Of a stretch of DNA of 64,000 nucleotides, positions 13,401 through 24,500 are shown piece after piece. Position 1 is the stretch's first letter; each line of letters opens with the position of its first letter. Source of the DNA: Sipunculus nudus (taxonomy: Eukaryota > Annelida > Sipuncula > Golfingiida > Sipunculidae); assembly GCA_026874595.1 (NCBI GenBank), contig CM049311.1:7045676-7109675 (forward strand), in the 5' to 3' direction. Position numbers and translations under genes: made by a program. The notes below the pieces were generated by a model that saw only the letters and a program-made list of their open reading frames with translations, was not told the origin of the DNA and made no database searches.

Positions 13401-14370
13401 ACAAACGTTAAGTAAAATCGATGCACTATATACTAAATAAAGAATCGTGGTGTAGAATGGGACAAAGCTTTAGCTGCCAAAGTAGCTTAAAGTTTACATA
13501 TTCCATTTTTATTGAAAAGCCATTTTGGTGTCTTTGAATGTTATTTCTCCCAAAGCCATCGGCTATCTGTACTAAAATAACCCGGTACTTACAGATTCAC
13601 AATGATTACTCATAGTCCGTATTTCTATGGTGGAAAAGCAACATCGGTGGCGAGGTAAAATGACAACTGATTCGACAGTAAATATATCTTGGCTTCCCTT
13701 AGTGTTCAGAGGTCTTGTAGACTTTACACGGGGTAAAGCAGTCTACATTTGAAGGAACGAAGGTATATTTATTAAATTCACTACGTATGGCTGCTATGGG
13801 TACCTTAGCTACACATAACAGGACAGGATCATGCGTTTGCCGAGATGGCATGCTAAATAGATACCTTATCGTTAAACTAAAGATGGGTTATCGTTTCATC
13901 AGGGAAAGCATTGAAGTATATATATTTTTTTTAATATTGTAGAGTTTGGTCTAATTATAACTCCGCTAGCCTGTAAATAATGTTTGTCCTTTCGTACATG
14001 AATTCATGCATGTGGTCCATCCACATACAATGCTCTTTGAAACCATTACTTTTTTCTCACATCATGCAAGTCCAGTTCCAAATACGCTTAATACCTCACT
14101 TATCGGGCTTCTGTCCGTCTGATTTAGCTTCAAGATGATGAAGTTTACAAAATAATAAATGACACCTATAATGGTAATTTCAACTCCTAAAGCCCCTGCA
14201 CTTTCACTCCTGATCACACAAGAGACTTCATAACCACCAGTTCGATTAACTCGAATTGTAACTGGGTATTATTATCCTTTCAGTGGTGTACCAACGGTTA
14301 AACTATTAATTCCAGTGCTTGAGGGACCGATACAGGAAAGGTTCAGAAATGGTTATCGTGACCTAAGAGC
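10480..14370 (+). repeat. array unit copy 1 (tail, L4, L2 and L1 modules)
   Basis: The module order is the one seen elsewhere. The tail end (GCAAATTATATTATTT) is near 10550 and L4 (CAGTCGCCATATCGCCCGATTTA) near 10831. L2 (TCATTGATCGCTGG) is near 12212 and its end (ACATTAACAGCTCCCAAAAG) near 12578. L1 (GGTGGAATATGTAC) is near 12882 and its downstream part (CCTGTGAAACCTCACGG) near 13163. The next part of the unit resumes at about 14780 after an inserted element. No conserved long open frame spans the modules. Confidence 0.8.
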
Positions 14371-14768
14371 AGTTAGATGCAGTTTTTAGCTCATTCATCT
14401 GAGCTATAGTGATCACTCTTTGTCCATCAGTCTGTTTGTCTGTTCACCGCCAGTCCGTCCGTTTACAGGGCACAAATTGTAACCACTGGACTTAGAAACT
14501 TCTAACTTAAAACGCATTGACGACCATCAAAACTCCATAAAAATTATTCATCCAGGGAGTCCTTGGCAAATCTCCTCAGAAACCTATTCTACAATGACCG
14601 GCCAAAAACATGATTTTGAGCACCAACAGGGTCAGACGGGGCACATTTGTTCTACAATGTTCTTTATGTAATATCCTGGGAAGTCTTAGGAAAGTCTAAT
14701 TTGAATCCTAAAATCAGGTCACTAGACATGTGACCTATAAACTCTATATAAACGCTATATGCTATTTG
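14371..14768 (-). mobile_element. inverted relative of the TGACCT-rich element's terminal segment
   Basis: Its left part (AGCTCATTCATCTGAGCTAT, then TCTTTGTCC, CCAGTCCGTCCGT and CAGGGCACAAATTGTAACC) is the reverse complement of the right end of the elements at 50.8-53.3 and 61.6-64.0 kb. It carries AGGTCAC-TAGACAT-GTGACCT at 14716-14736. It splits an array module: AATCGTAAGAGTG resumes after it as in the copy near 22993. Exact ends and target duplication were not resolved. Confidence 0.65.
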
Positions 14769-15330
14769 CAGAAAATCTAATTTTGAGCACCCAGAAATCG
14801 TAAGAGTGCCGGGGGGCAAGGAAAGCCGCTTGAGTTTGAACAAATTATAGTACAGAAAATAATTTTAGACCAACAGGTCCAGGAAATAAGGATTATTACT
14901 GAGCGTCAGCTTTATTTCAGCCACTTAGATAAGTGACCTAATTATCGACAAATAGAAAGAGCAAATGTACAATAGAAAGCATATGGCACACCAAATGAAT
15001 TCCCAGATCTCATTCTTTTCTATGGAATAAACAAACTGCTACATTTCTTATACCTTACTTGATATAGAAAACGTTATGTAAATGAAAAGTATTTCAGCAA
15101 TGAGATATTAAAATATTTTTCAATTGTTGAACCATACGTGACCTTGAAAAATGTATCAAGGTCATCAAGTTTGAAATCTTTTAAAAGCAAAATTAATATA
15201 CTTCATAGTCGTTTGTAATTCACATTTCTACTCTCAATATCTCAAAAGTTATATACAAAAGAGTAACCCCTACCCCCATACGTTTTAGCTTTGTTTGAGG
15301 GTGGGCATATAAAGAGGGAGATACACCAAA
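14769..15330. repeat. array-unit remnant plus AT-rich segment with inverted TGACCTTG pair
   Basis: 14783-14960 matches the module before L3 (CAAGG-AGCCGCT-GAGTTTG, ATTATTACT-GGCGT). Beyond it, 15139-15146 TGACCTTG and 15157-15164 CAAGGTCA form an inverted pair inside sequence that does not match the unit and may be another insertion. Confidence 0.5.
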
Positions 15331-15539
15331 AAAACTATCACCGATGCAAGGCTATCACATATTTTCGAACTCCAGGGGTGTTTACCTTGCTAAGATATCA
15401 CAATAAGAGTTATTTCCCTCGGTTGGTACCGACCAACCTGTCAGGCTCATGGACTAATAAAATGAGATGAAACATTTTCTCATTCAATGTGGTTCACTTC
15501 AGATATATACGGGGATCAGAATGTATATGGAAAAGAGTT

Positions 15540-17755
15540 CCATTCAAATTACTGATAAAATTCCTTTCTCACACCTAATGCAGTTTACACATTAACCCTA
15601 ACCATCAACAAAATGCAGCTTTAATGCAAATTATCATTGGACATTTTGATCATGTAAAAAATATAGGTATTGCCATTCAGCTACAATTGTAATTTGCCGT
15701 TGCAGAGGGCAAGACGAGATGACTTTTTGTAAACTAAGAAGGGATATATTGGTTTGTCTCTGAGCCGTGAGCGTTAATGGCCAGAACAATGTGTGCTAAT
15801 CGAAAGCTACCACTTCAGGAATATCCACGGCACAGAGGGCAATGGTGTATCATTGGAAGTGATGAAAATGCCACTAGACAACCGTTTACGGAAGAGGATT
15901 CTATTGCTTACCCCAAAATCTCACTGGCAAGAATTAAATAAAAAATCACAAAATCCCTTATGCTAACTCACGGGAATTACATATTTAAGAAAGAGCTTAT
16001 AGTCTTCCAGACCTCGTTCATCATAATAACTGATCAAAGCAATGGAGTTATCCTTATCCAACATTAACAGCTCCCAAAAGTTAATCACAAGTATCAGCTG
16101 TGCTAATATAATTTCCATTCTGTATTGGTCTAGTGGATATTCCGTACCTACTCCTAGTTAGGTTCGTGTATGTTAATCGAAATGGCAAAAGTCACTTCCA
16201 TTAGCGTTTTCATTTGTTTAAACGACAACAGTTTGGATGAAACAAACTATTTTGATAAGTTACATGCTAAAGACTGCGTCACGTGTCACTTTTTCTTTAT
16301 TATTGAAAACAATCTGGAAGCTCTTAAGGTCATTTTTTTTTTAAAAAAGGTAAAAATAAGTCAAAGAATTCAGAACAGGTTTGCACTTGTTTATTGAAAT
16401 GGAAAATTTATGTGCATTTGCAAAAGACCCTGTAAATTTGACATATACCTTTGCGAACAGCGGCTGCAGCTTAAACAATTTCAAGTTTGGTCCGACACTT
16501 GTTGTTCACACTTCTGTCTCCCGTTAATAACGGTAGAGTAATAATTCGATTACATTGACATAAGCTATAATTGAGCAAGCTTAGGTTTTATCCATATTTG
16601 CGAATGAATGACAATATCAGTAAAAACAGCAGCAGACTATTTATGAGAAACCTCACGTTAATTTATTTCATTTATGTTACTTAACCTAACAATCGGTATT
16701 CACACTGAACCCTATGTAAATGTTTAGTTTGCCTCGTAGGTATTAACATGGTTAATTGCAATTTCTACTTTCCAATTGATGTCCAAGTCTGCCCTGTCAT
16801 ACCTCCCTTAGAGAGCTAATCTCTGATGTGATATTAACAACTTTGTTTCATCTTGCCTCGGACTTGCCCATTCAATAAAGGTTTAAATAGATTTCATTGT
16901 ATCTATTTTGTTAACCGAGCTGATGTTTTCTTTTCCTCCCGAGTAACATATTTTTTTTAAGAAAGCAAAGGGTAAGACAGATGGATATTTTACCGTGAAA
17001 ACTCACGATGTGTTATCGTTTATGTAGGCAAAGCATTGAAATGAACTGCTTTTAAATATACTCTAGCAAGTGAATAATGTGTTTTCTTTCATTCAAGCAC
17101 ATATTCATGTTGCCCATCCACTAAAACCTTTGAAACCACCGACCGTTTTGTTTTATTCTGTCAAATTACAAATCCACTTTAAAAGGCTTATGCTTCTTCA
17201 ATATTGCTTCTGTATTCTTCAGCTTTAAGATAATGAAATACACACAAAAAAACAAACAACACCAAAAGGTAATCGTCTATCAACAGCACGAAGATCTTGT
17301 TTTATCCTGCTAGACTAATATACGATAATCGTGTGTCAGATGGCAAGGACAGCCCTTGGAGTCTGCACAACAGAACAAATCATTTCAATCCAACAGACTG
17401 ACTGCATACGGATTAATACTAGGCGTTAGGTTCAATACGGCTACGTAAATACATTTATCTATATGTAATCGCCAAAAGGAAATACCGAGGCCAGAAAAGG
17501 CATCTTAAACCAAGCCGAAAATGTTTAACAAATACACTGCAGACAAATATGCGCTAATCGTGACACTGCCTGGAGACTGCTGACACTTCTTCGATATCTG
17601 CGACTGGTGCCGGACATCTAGTTTCCCAAGAGGTCACAGACATGTCGCCAGAGGTATATAGGGGTCATGGTATGCTGACGAGACTCTCCTAAAGAACTGC
17701 CAGAAGTAAACTTTGGGAAGCTTTTACAGCAGTCGCGACATCATAAACTACATTG
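15540..17755 (+). repeat. array unit copy 2 (L2, L1 and L3 modules)
   Basis: The L2 start is near 15600, with TTGCCGTTGCAGAGGGCAAG near 15694 and ACATTAACAGCTCCCAAAAG near 16061. L1 (TTTGCACTTGTTT) is near 16379. L3 (CGACTGGTGCCGGACAT and AGAGGTCACAGACATGTCGCC) is near 17602. An L2-like LINE interrupts the unit at about 17755. Confidence 0.8.
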
Positions 17756-18290
17756 GGAGCGACATCATGGAAAATCGGAAAAGACCGTGAACATCTCTGA
17801 GATCCGATTAAACCCTCCAGCTGTACCAAGAACAAGACATGGTGATCGGTCATTCAGGAAAGATGCAGCCAAATATGGAATGAACTGCCGGACTGCTTGA
17901 GAAACATGAACATGTTGGAGGGTTTTAAACGTGCTCTTAAGAAACATCTGTTTATATGCGAATACGGTGAAGGGGTATTTGTGATTTATTTTCTAGTCAT
18001 TGTAGAGATTAACAAAATAAAAGATAACGTAATGGTTATCCAATCCATGGAAGGCACAGTTAAACATTTAAGCCCCCTTTTCAATCAATTAATCAGACTT
18101 TATTTTTTTTATTTTTAATTGCATGTTTTATCTGATTTAATTATTTCAGTTTACTGTGTCATTGTGCTGTTATATTTTATATCTTATTCGTTAAGTGCCT
18201 GAGCTTATGCAATGCCATGAATAAGGCGCTATATAAATGCTTAACAAAAATAATAATAATGATAATAATAATAATTATTTGTTATCTATC
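17755..18290 (+). mobile_element. 5'-truncated L2-like LINE 3' end
   Basis: The C-terminus of a non-LTR ORF is readable: VPRTRHGDRSFRKDAAK (about 17823-17873), then after a one-base shift WNELPDCLRNMNMLEGFKRA and LKKHLF (about 17878-17955). This is the G-DR-F---A---WN-LP---R------FK--LK-HLF ending typical of L2/CR1-type LINEs. The 3' tail has AAGGCGCTATATAAATGC near 18223 followed by an AAT/ATT trinucleotide run at 18248-18285, also typical of L2 elements. Frameshifted and truncated, hence inactive. Confidence 0.85.
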
Positions 18291-18649
18291 TGAATTATAT
18301 TTTTAATAAAAAAGAGGAGGATATATATACTTTGCGTGGATGTTGGCATATTAGAATGCTACTAAAACAGCTATTACATTTTCTCATTCTGCAACACGAT
18401 TTTCTAATAGAAAATAGGACTTAACGTTCGTAAAGTGGAACATTTTAATGTACGTTAATTAGGAGATAACTGAATTATTACAAGAAAATCGATACAAAAT
18501 ACCACCCAAGCAGGATGAAACAAATTTGGTTAAAGCACGGTTTATCTCACTTATGGGGCTGTGGAAGGGCCTGCTTTACCAACCAATGAAACAAAGGAAA
18601 AAATTATAAATCACATTTTGTCTTCCACCTCCATGAAATTTAAAGTAAT
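18291..18649. other. no gene recognised, between LINE tail and inverted array unit
   Basis: AT-rich filler. The start of the 18561-18776 open frame runs into the inverted L1 module and is not a gene. Confidence 0.4.
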
Positions 18650-20050
18650 CAATTATATATTATATAGCGTGAGGTTTCACAGGAACGGTCTCTTGCTGCT
18701 TCTGAATGTTTCACTGATATTGTTATTTTTAGCAAAGAATGGACCCTTTATATTTAGTTGCGATTTAACCGATTAATAGCTTTAACACTATTCGTGCAAG
18801 ACACATGTTTGCATAACAAGCGACAGAGCGAAAGTGAAATGGTTGTTTTAAGCTGAGGTGCAGCCGTTTTCCGCAAAGGTAAACATCAAAATTACAGGGT
18901 TTGCTGCAGGGCTAGGTCAAGTACATATTTCACCATTCCTTTAAAACCTATTAAGAAATCTCAGTTTTACTATTTCCTTTCGTAGGACTACAGGTCTTCT
19001 CCAGTGCCATAGTACATAAAGAAGCTGAAACTTGTTTTTGGGCCGTGTGGCAAGATTGCATATAAAATGATCTCCTGAAGCACACTTGAAAGAAGACAAA
19101 ATCAGAAGTACAAATCAAAAGTAGGCTTCGTGTCACCGGGACCAAAATCAAACAATATATACGGATAGATAATATGCTGTTCTGATTAAATAGCGATTAT
19201 TTACAAATTAAAAACAATTGAAGTGAGTCTAATACGGTGCGTTTAAGGTTGTCAATGATTGGGGTTAATGGAAATCAGTATATGTGGTTTGAGCAGCCTT
19301 TCCTATGATCTTCGTGTGTTTGTAAGAGGCCAAAATTATCCTTGGAAGAGAGCGTACAATTTTACCTTCCCCTCTCCTTTATCTTTAAAATGCCCATTGT
19401 CAGTTTCAGCCCACTGCGATGCTGTTATTTCCCTCTAAAAGGAAGTACATCATTTTACGTGAGAGCTAGCAGTCTGTTTGAGGATTAGGTACTATAAATA
19501 TAAATATTATTGTTTCTAAATGACGCATTTAATGATCGAATTGAGATTTGTGCTAAGTAGTACTTATACATGTTATTATACAACCAGGACATACATCATT
19601 CAGACATATTCATTACATTAATCTGGTATTCTTACATACGTAATTTACCGTGCTTACGTATTCAGAAGGGTTTCTTAATGAAATGTACATGTCACTTATG
19701 TAAATATTATTTACGCGTCGATCTTAAGAGCTTTTGGACTCGTGACTATTTGGCTGTATTCTGTCAATGGCCGTTAAAATCATCTCATTTCATTTTTTAA
19801 ATTTCTTTATTCCCCCAGTGGGACATTCAGAGCAAATTAACAAATGGATATCCTCCTTGAGCCCGTTCTTCGTGCCTTCGGTTACCAATGTACGGAACTT
19901 GTGTTCACAGGGAACAGGGAAAGAAGCGATGTAAAACCAAAGAAATACAATAATACAACTGGGGCGACACATGACTGTATTTATTTCGAATACTTGTTTC
20001 ATATATATATTACACGCATACCACAAAGATAAAGGGAAGGCCATTGATAA
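18650..20050 (-). repeat. inverted copy of the array unit (L1 through tail)
   Basis: The plus strand here reads the reverse complement of unit modules. GTGAGGTTTCACAGGAACGG (18670) is the reverse of the L1-downstream block near 13160. AAAATTACAGGGTTTGCTGCAG (18887) reverses the CTGCAACAAA-CTGTAATTTT block. CCCACTGCGATGCTG and AAAAGGAAGTACATC (19410-19450) reverse L5 near 24510-24560. TGGTATTCTTACATACGTAA (19624) and CTTCGGTTACCAATGTACGG (19877) reverse tail blocks near 36125 and 35870. Parts of the unit are missing. Confidence 0.75.
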
Positions 20051-20139
20051 GTCAGCAAAAATTGATTATGAAACTTATGGAGGTAAACATGATGTGAAAG
20101 ATTTTCCTGTTTGCCCTGTTGTTAAGGATAAAATAATAG

Positions 20140-21550
20140 GTTTGTCATACAGTGTCGTTTATTCAAAACTGAAATGATGAAATGGTTTTATACCAAACTC
20201 ATCAGTCGCCATATCGCCCGATTTATATTGATCCGAAATCTTAGTTTCCTATAGACCCGTTCACTCAGGAACTGCCTCATGCAGGACATCATCATAGCAC
20301 CAGAGACGACACATTATCTTTTCATGGAGTCATTTTCTTTGCCATCTTATGCAAACACAATGACACGCCTCTGAGCACTTCTCCTTTTATTTTGAACGGC
20401 TTGTTAAACACGTATAATAATCGGTTTGTTTGCTTTATGACATGCCATGTATTGTACTAGTCGGAAATGGGTAAGCGTTTCAACAGAGTGAATTTCATAT
20501 AAGCTGCAAATAAATATGATTTTTTTTTTTTTTTTAATGACTTCAGTTTTCTCCCACAACGCTATTATGGTCGTAACCACAATTACGAAGCACACGCTAC
20601 TCGCAGCGTTTTAACTTTATCAGTAATGGACACGTCGAAAAGTGACGTGCCTTGCCAAATAAAAGCATATTGACTAGTCCTGGCGGGATGATCCAAAAGA
20701 ATGAATAATACATTTACTGTTACGTTACCCAGTCCAAACAGCTGGTAGCTTTAAAAGAAATTTCTCTGTATCGAAGCGGTATAGTCCTTTAGTGCCAATT
20801 TTAGTGTTTTATTATCTTTAAAATTCCCCATGTAAACACCGATACAAACGTATCAGGTTTTAAGCTTTAAGGCTTTAAACAATATAGTATGGCCAATTAA
20901 GCTAAATTGGCGCCATTGACCGCTGGAGAGCGCAAGGCGAGATGAGTGATTGTAACATTAATGGTCAGAATACGTGCTAATCAATATACACCACTACCGG
21001 CATATCTACGCCATAGTAGGCCATGAGGTTTTCTTGGAGATTATAGAAATACCGCGAGACCACCGTTTATGAGGCTTTCATTCCTACCCGAAGAACCACT
21101 TTCTCTGGCAAGAATTCATTTAGAAAATTCCGTAGTCTCTTGCGCTTAAGCAGAAATGACAGCCATTAGAACACGCTCACGGTCTTCCAGCCAGATCATG
21201 TCCATCATAACAGCTGATCAATATCCTTGGGATTACCATTTTCCTTGCCCCACATTAATAGCTCCTACAAATAAATCACAAGTACCATCTGTGCCATCGG
21301 TCGAGTGGATATCCCGTAACTACTCTCACTGAAGGTCTTGTGTGATAATCGCTGGTCGTAAATGTAATTATCAATACACCGGTCATTTGTTTAAGTGACA
21401 ACGGATCGTATGATACAAACGTTTTATGAGTTGTAGACTCAAGGTTGCGCCACATGTCACCTTTGCTTTATTACTGGAAACAAGCGGCAAACTCTTAAGG
21501 TTATTTTATTTAAGAAAACAGTAAAAATAAAAAGGAAAATTTGGAACAGG
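20140..21550 (+). repeat. array unit copy 3 (L4 and L2 modules)
   Basis: L4 runs from CAGTCGCCATATCGCCCGATTT (20203) through CTCAGGAACTGCCTCATGCAGGACATCA and the GATGATCCAAAAGAATGAAT block near 20687. L2 (CATTGACCGCTGGAGAGCGC) is at about 20914. It continues directly into duplication A. Confidence 0.85.
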
Positions 21551-24500
21551 TTTGCACTTGTTTTAATGGAATGATGGAATACGTATATTTGCATACTATA
21601 TAATAATTTGCAGTTTATCTTACCCTGCAACAAAACCTGTAATATTACGATTACCTTTGCGAAAAGCTGCTGCACATCCTTATTTTAAAAACAGTAACCC
21701 GATTGGCTCGACACATGTTATACACACTTGTCTTTCACGAGTGACTTTAAAGTATTTAACAAGTTAAATTGAAACTAGACATAATGGATCCACTTGAGTT
21801 CCTGTCAAATCTTTGCAGAAAATGATAATATCGATAAAGAAGTCAAAAGCAGCAGCAGACCATACCTGTGTAACTAGACACTAATTTACAACATTTTTAC
21901 AATCATTATTTAAACTGGACAATATGTTAATGTTTAATATGCCGCGATGTAGCAGACAGAACGTGATTTGTATTTTTTTTCTTCGTTTCCCATGTTGGCA
22001 CAGGAGGTCCAGTCACACTTCCCTAGACGCTCCAACTGTGATATAACCAGCTATCTCCTGCCTGGGTGGTATTTCATATTCAATAAAGGTTTGTATCTAT
22101 TTCCTTGTATTTATTCGGAAAACAAAGATGACGTTTTCTTTCGTTGCACATTATCAGATATTTGAAGTGAGTATAACAACAATAGCTAAAGGACTTATCC
22201 ATTATGTCAGAACATCGACACAAAGTATACATATCCTATTGTTTATTAAAAACAATTCAGGTAGACTAGAAGTTACTTCATTAGAGTCCATTTTGGTGTT
22301 CTTGAATGTTATTTCTCCTATTTCCCCCAAAGGTGTTTGCCCTCTATACTAAAAGAACCCGATAGTTACAAACACCAAATAATTACTCATATCCTGTACT
22401 GACATATGTCTATTGTGAAACAGCGACATGGTCGGCGAGGTTTCACGGCATTGGAACAGGACGGGTTCACGTTTGGGCCAATAAAGCTAATAGTAAGACA
22501 GATATTTTATCTTGAAAACTAACGTTGTGTTATTGTTTCATTAGGAAACGCAACTGAACTACTTTCTAAATACATCCTGGTCTAATAATAATATCTCTGC
22601 TAGCCTTTAAACAATGTGTTTCCTTTCGGTCATGGATCCTGTCGACTTACAACGCCCTTTGAAACCATCAACTGTTTTTCCTTAATTTTTCCAAATTGCA
22701 TTTCCAGTTGTTATTTTGCTTGAAAATGGTGAAATACACTAAATAATAAATTACATCTATAACTCGTCCAGCCCCCGGAAGTTACATACCAGGTCACACC
22801 AGATTAAATTCTTCATAACCACCAGGTGATCCACGTGAATTGTATTTAGGTATTATGATAATTTCAGCATATAGCTCCGGTTATACCGTATATAATGCAG
22901 CACTTGACAGGCCAACACGAAAAGGTTCAGGAAAGGTCCTCATGAACTAAGAGCACAGAAAATTTGTTTTATTCTACTAGACTAATATAATCGTAAGAGT
23001 GGCTGGGGACAAGGGCAGCCGCTGGAGTTTGCACAGTAAGGCATATTATTTCGAACCAACTGGTCGACCGAATACGTATTATTACTAGGCGTTAGCTTCA
23101 TATCAACCAAGTAGATACGGTTAATCACTGTTGTCGAACGACGTGGAGAGCGAGGCAAGAAAAGGTACTGTACGCAGGGAGCAGAAAGATCTGACGCAGA
23201 CTAATATGCGCTTGTCGTGCTTCTGCCAGGGGACTGTTGTCACTACTGCGACATCTACGACTGGTGTCGGACTTAATGTTTCCCGTGAGTTCAGAGATAT
23301 GTCTATATTGGTCATGCTTTGCCGATGAAGCTTCTATCTCTTTCCTAAAGACTTGTTTCTCTGCCAGAAATAAATTTAGCAAAGCTTTTACCGTCGTCGC
23401 GGTACTTAATTAATACAGGAAGGGCGTCCTTGCCTTCGATGAATAACCTCGGGAAATATTTACTGATTTTGCAACTGGAGACATCACGGAAAACCATATT
23501 GGTATCCCCAAAGGCGAACCTTCCGTGCCATATTTACAAATAAATACCAGGGCAAAAGACTAATTCATAACTAACTTCAATAAAATTAATTGTACGTTAA
23601 TCTTAAATTTAAATACAACTTCCATTAGCGATTTAAGTTGATGAACCAAATTCATCCACTTAAAATTGGTATACGGTGTGCTGCACATTGACAATTGCAT
23701 AATTTACATACAAAAGAATAAGACCCTTCACAAATATGGATATTGCTTTTATCATAGACATCAGACATTGGTACAGAATTGCAAGTTGAATATGAGAACG
23801 TTAATGTACGAATTCATAGCCATCAGTCGGGAATTTTCTTGGGAATTTTATAATTTTTTAAAAATTGTACCCCTCATGCAAATTATATCATATCACCCCT
23901 AATAGCATCGCAAATAGGAAGCCATCCATATTCTATTTACCCTTGCAATGTAAAATCTATAACACATTTCATAATTATATCAAGTTTTATAAGTATCCTT
24001 TTTTTGCTGTAATATCAAAGCCATGATGTAAATCTTTTTCTCTTTGAAAGTGTACTGAATTGCATGTGAGACAAGTTATTAAAATCAATGAATGTCGCCC
24101 AGATTTTATTATCCTGTAATTATAATATTACATCGACCCTTTTAATTTTATATAAAGACAAGTTCTGTACATTTCAATTCATTTGTTGATTTGCTATAAT
24201 CGCGATGTATTCGCGTAACTTTGGAAATGAAATGAAATGTTTTAAATGTCAATTGAGGCTATTATTTTGAAAGCTTTTAAGATTGGAGCAAAAATAAGAT
24301 TCATAGAAGGAGAGAATTATTTGGCAATGTCAATTATATATGTCAGAATATATGTTATAAAGTTGTCAGATTGAAATCTTTGACCTGGATGAATAATAAC
24401 ATGCCGACCGTGTAATGTTTGGCACAATTCGCTCTTCGATCCTTAAATGCGTAAAGAAAACAATAATTGTTGTACCTTACCATCAATCAGACAGATGGGT

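Noticed and set aside
23121-23382. Overlapping frames on both strands in the L3 module (also 30148-30427)
   Set aside because: Frames exist on both strands of the same repeated sequence, are not kept in other L3 copies, and resemble no domain.
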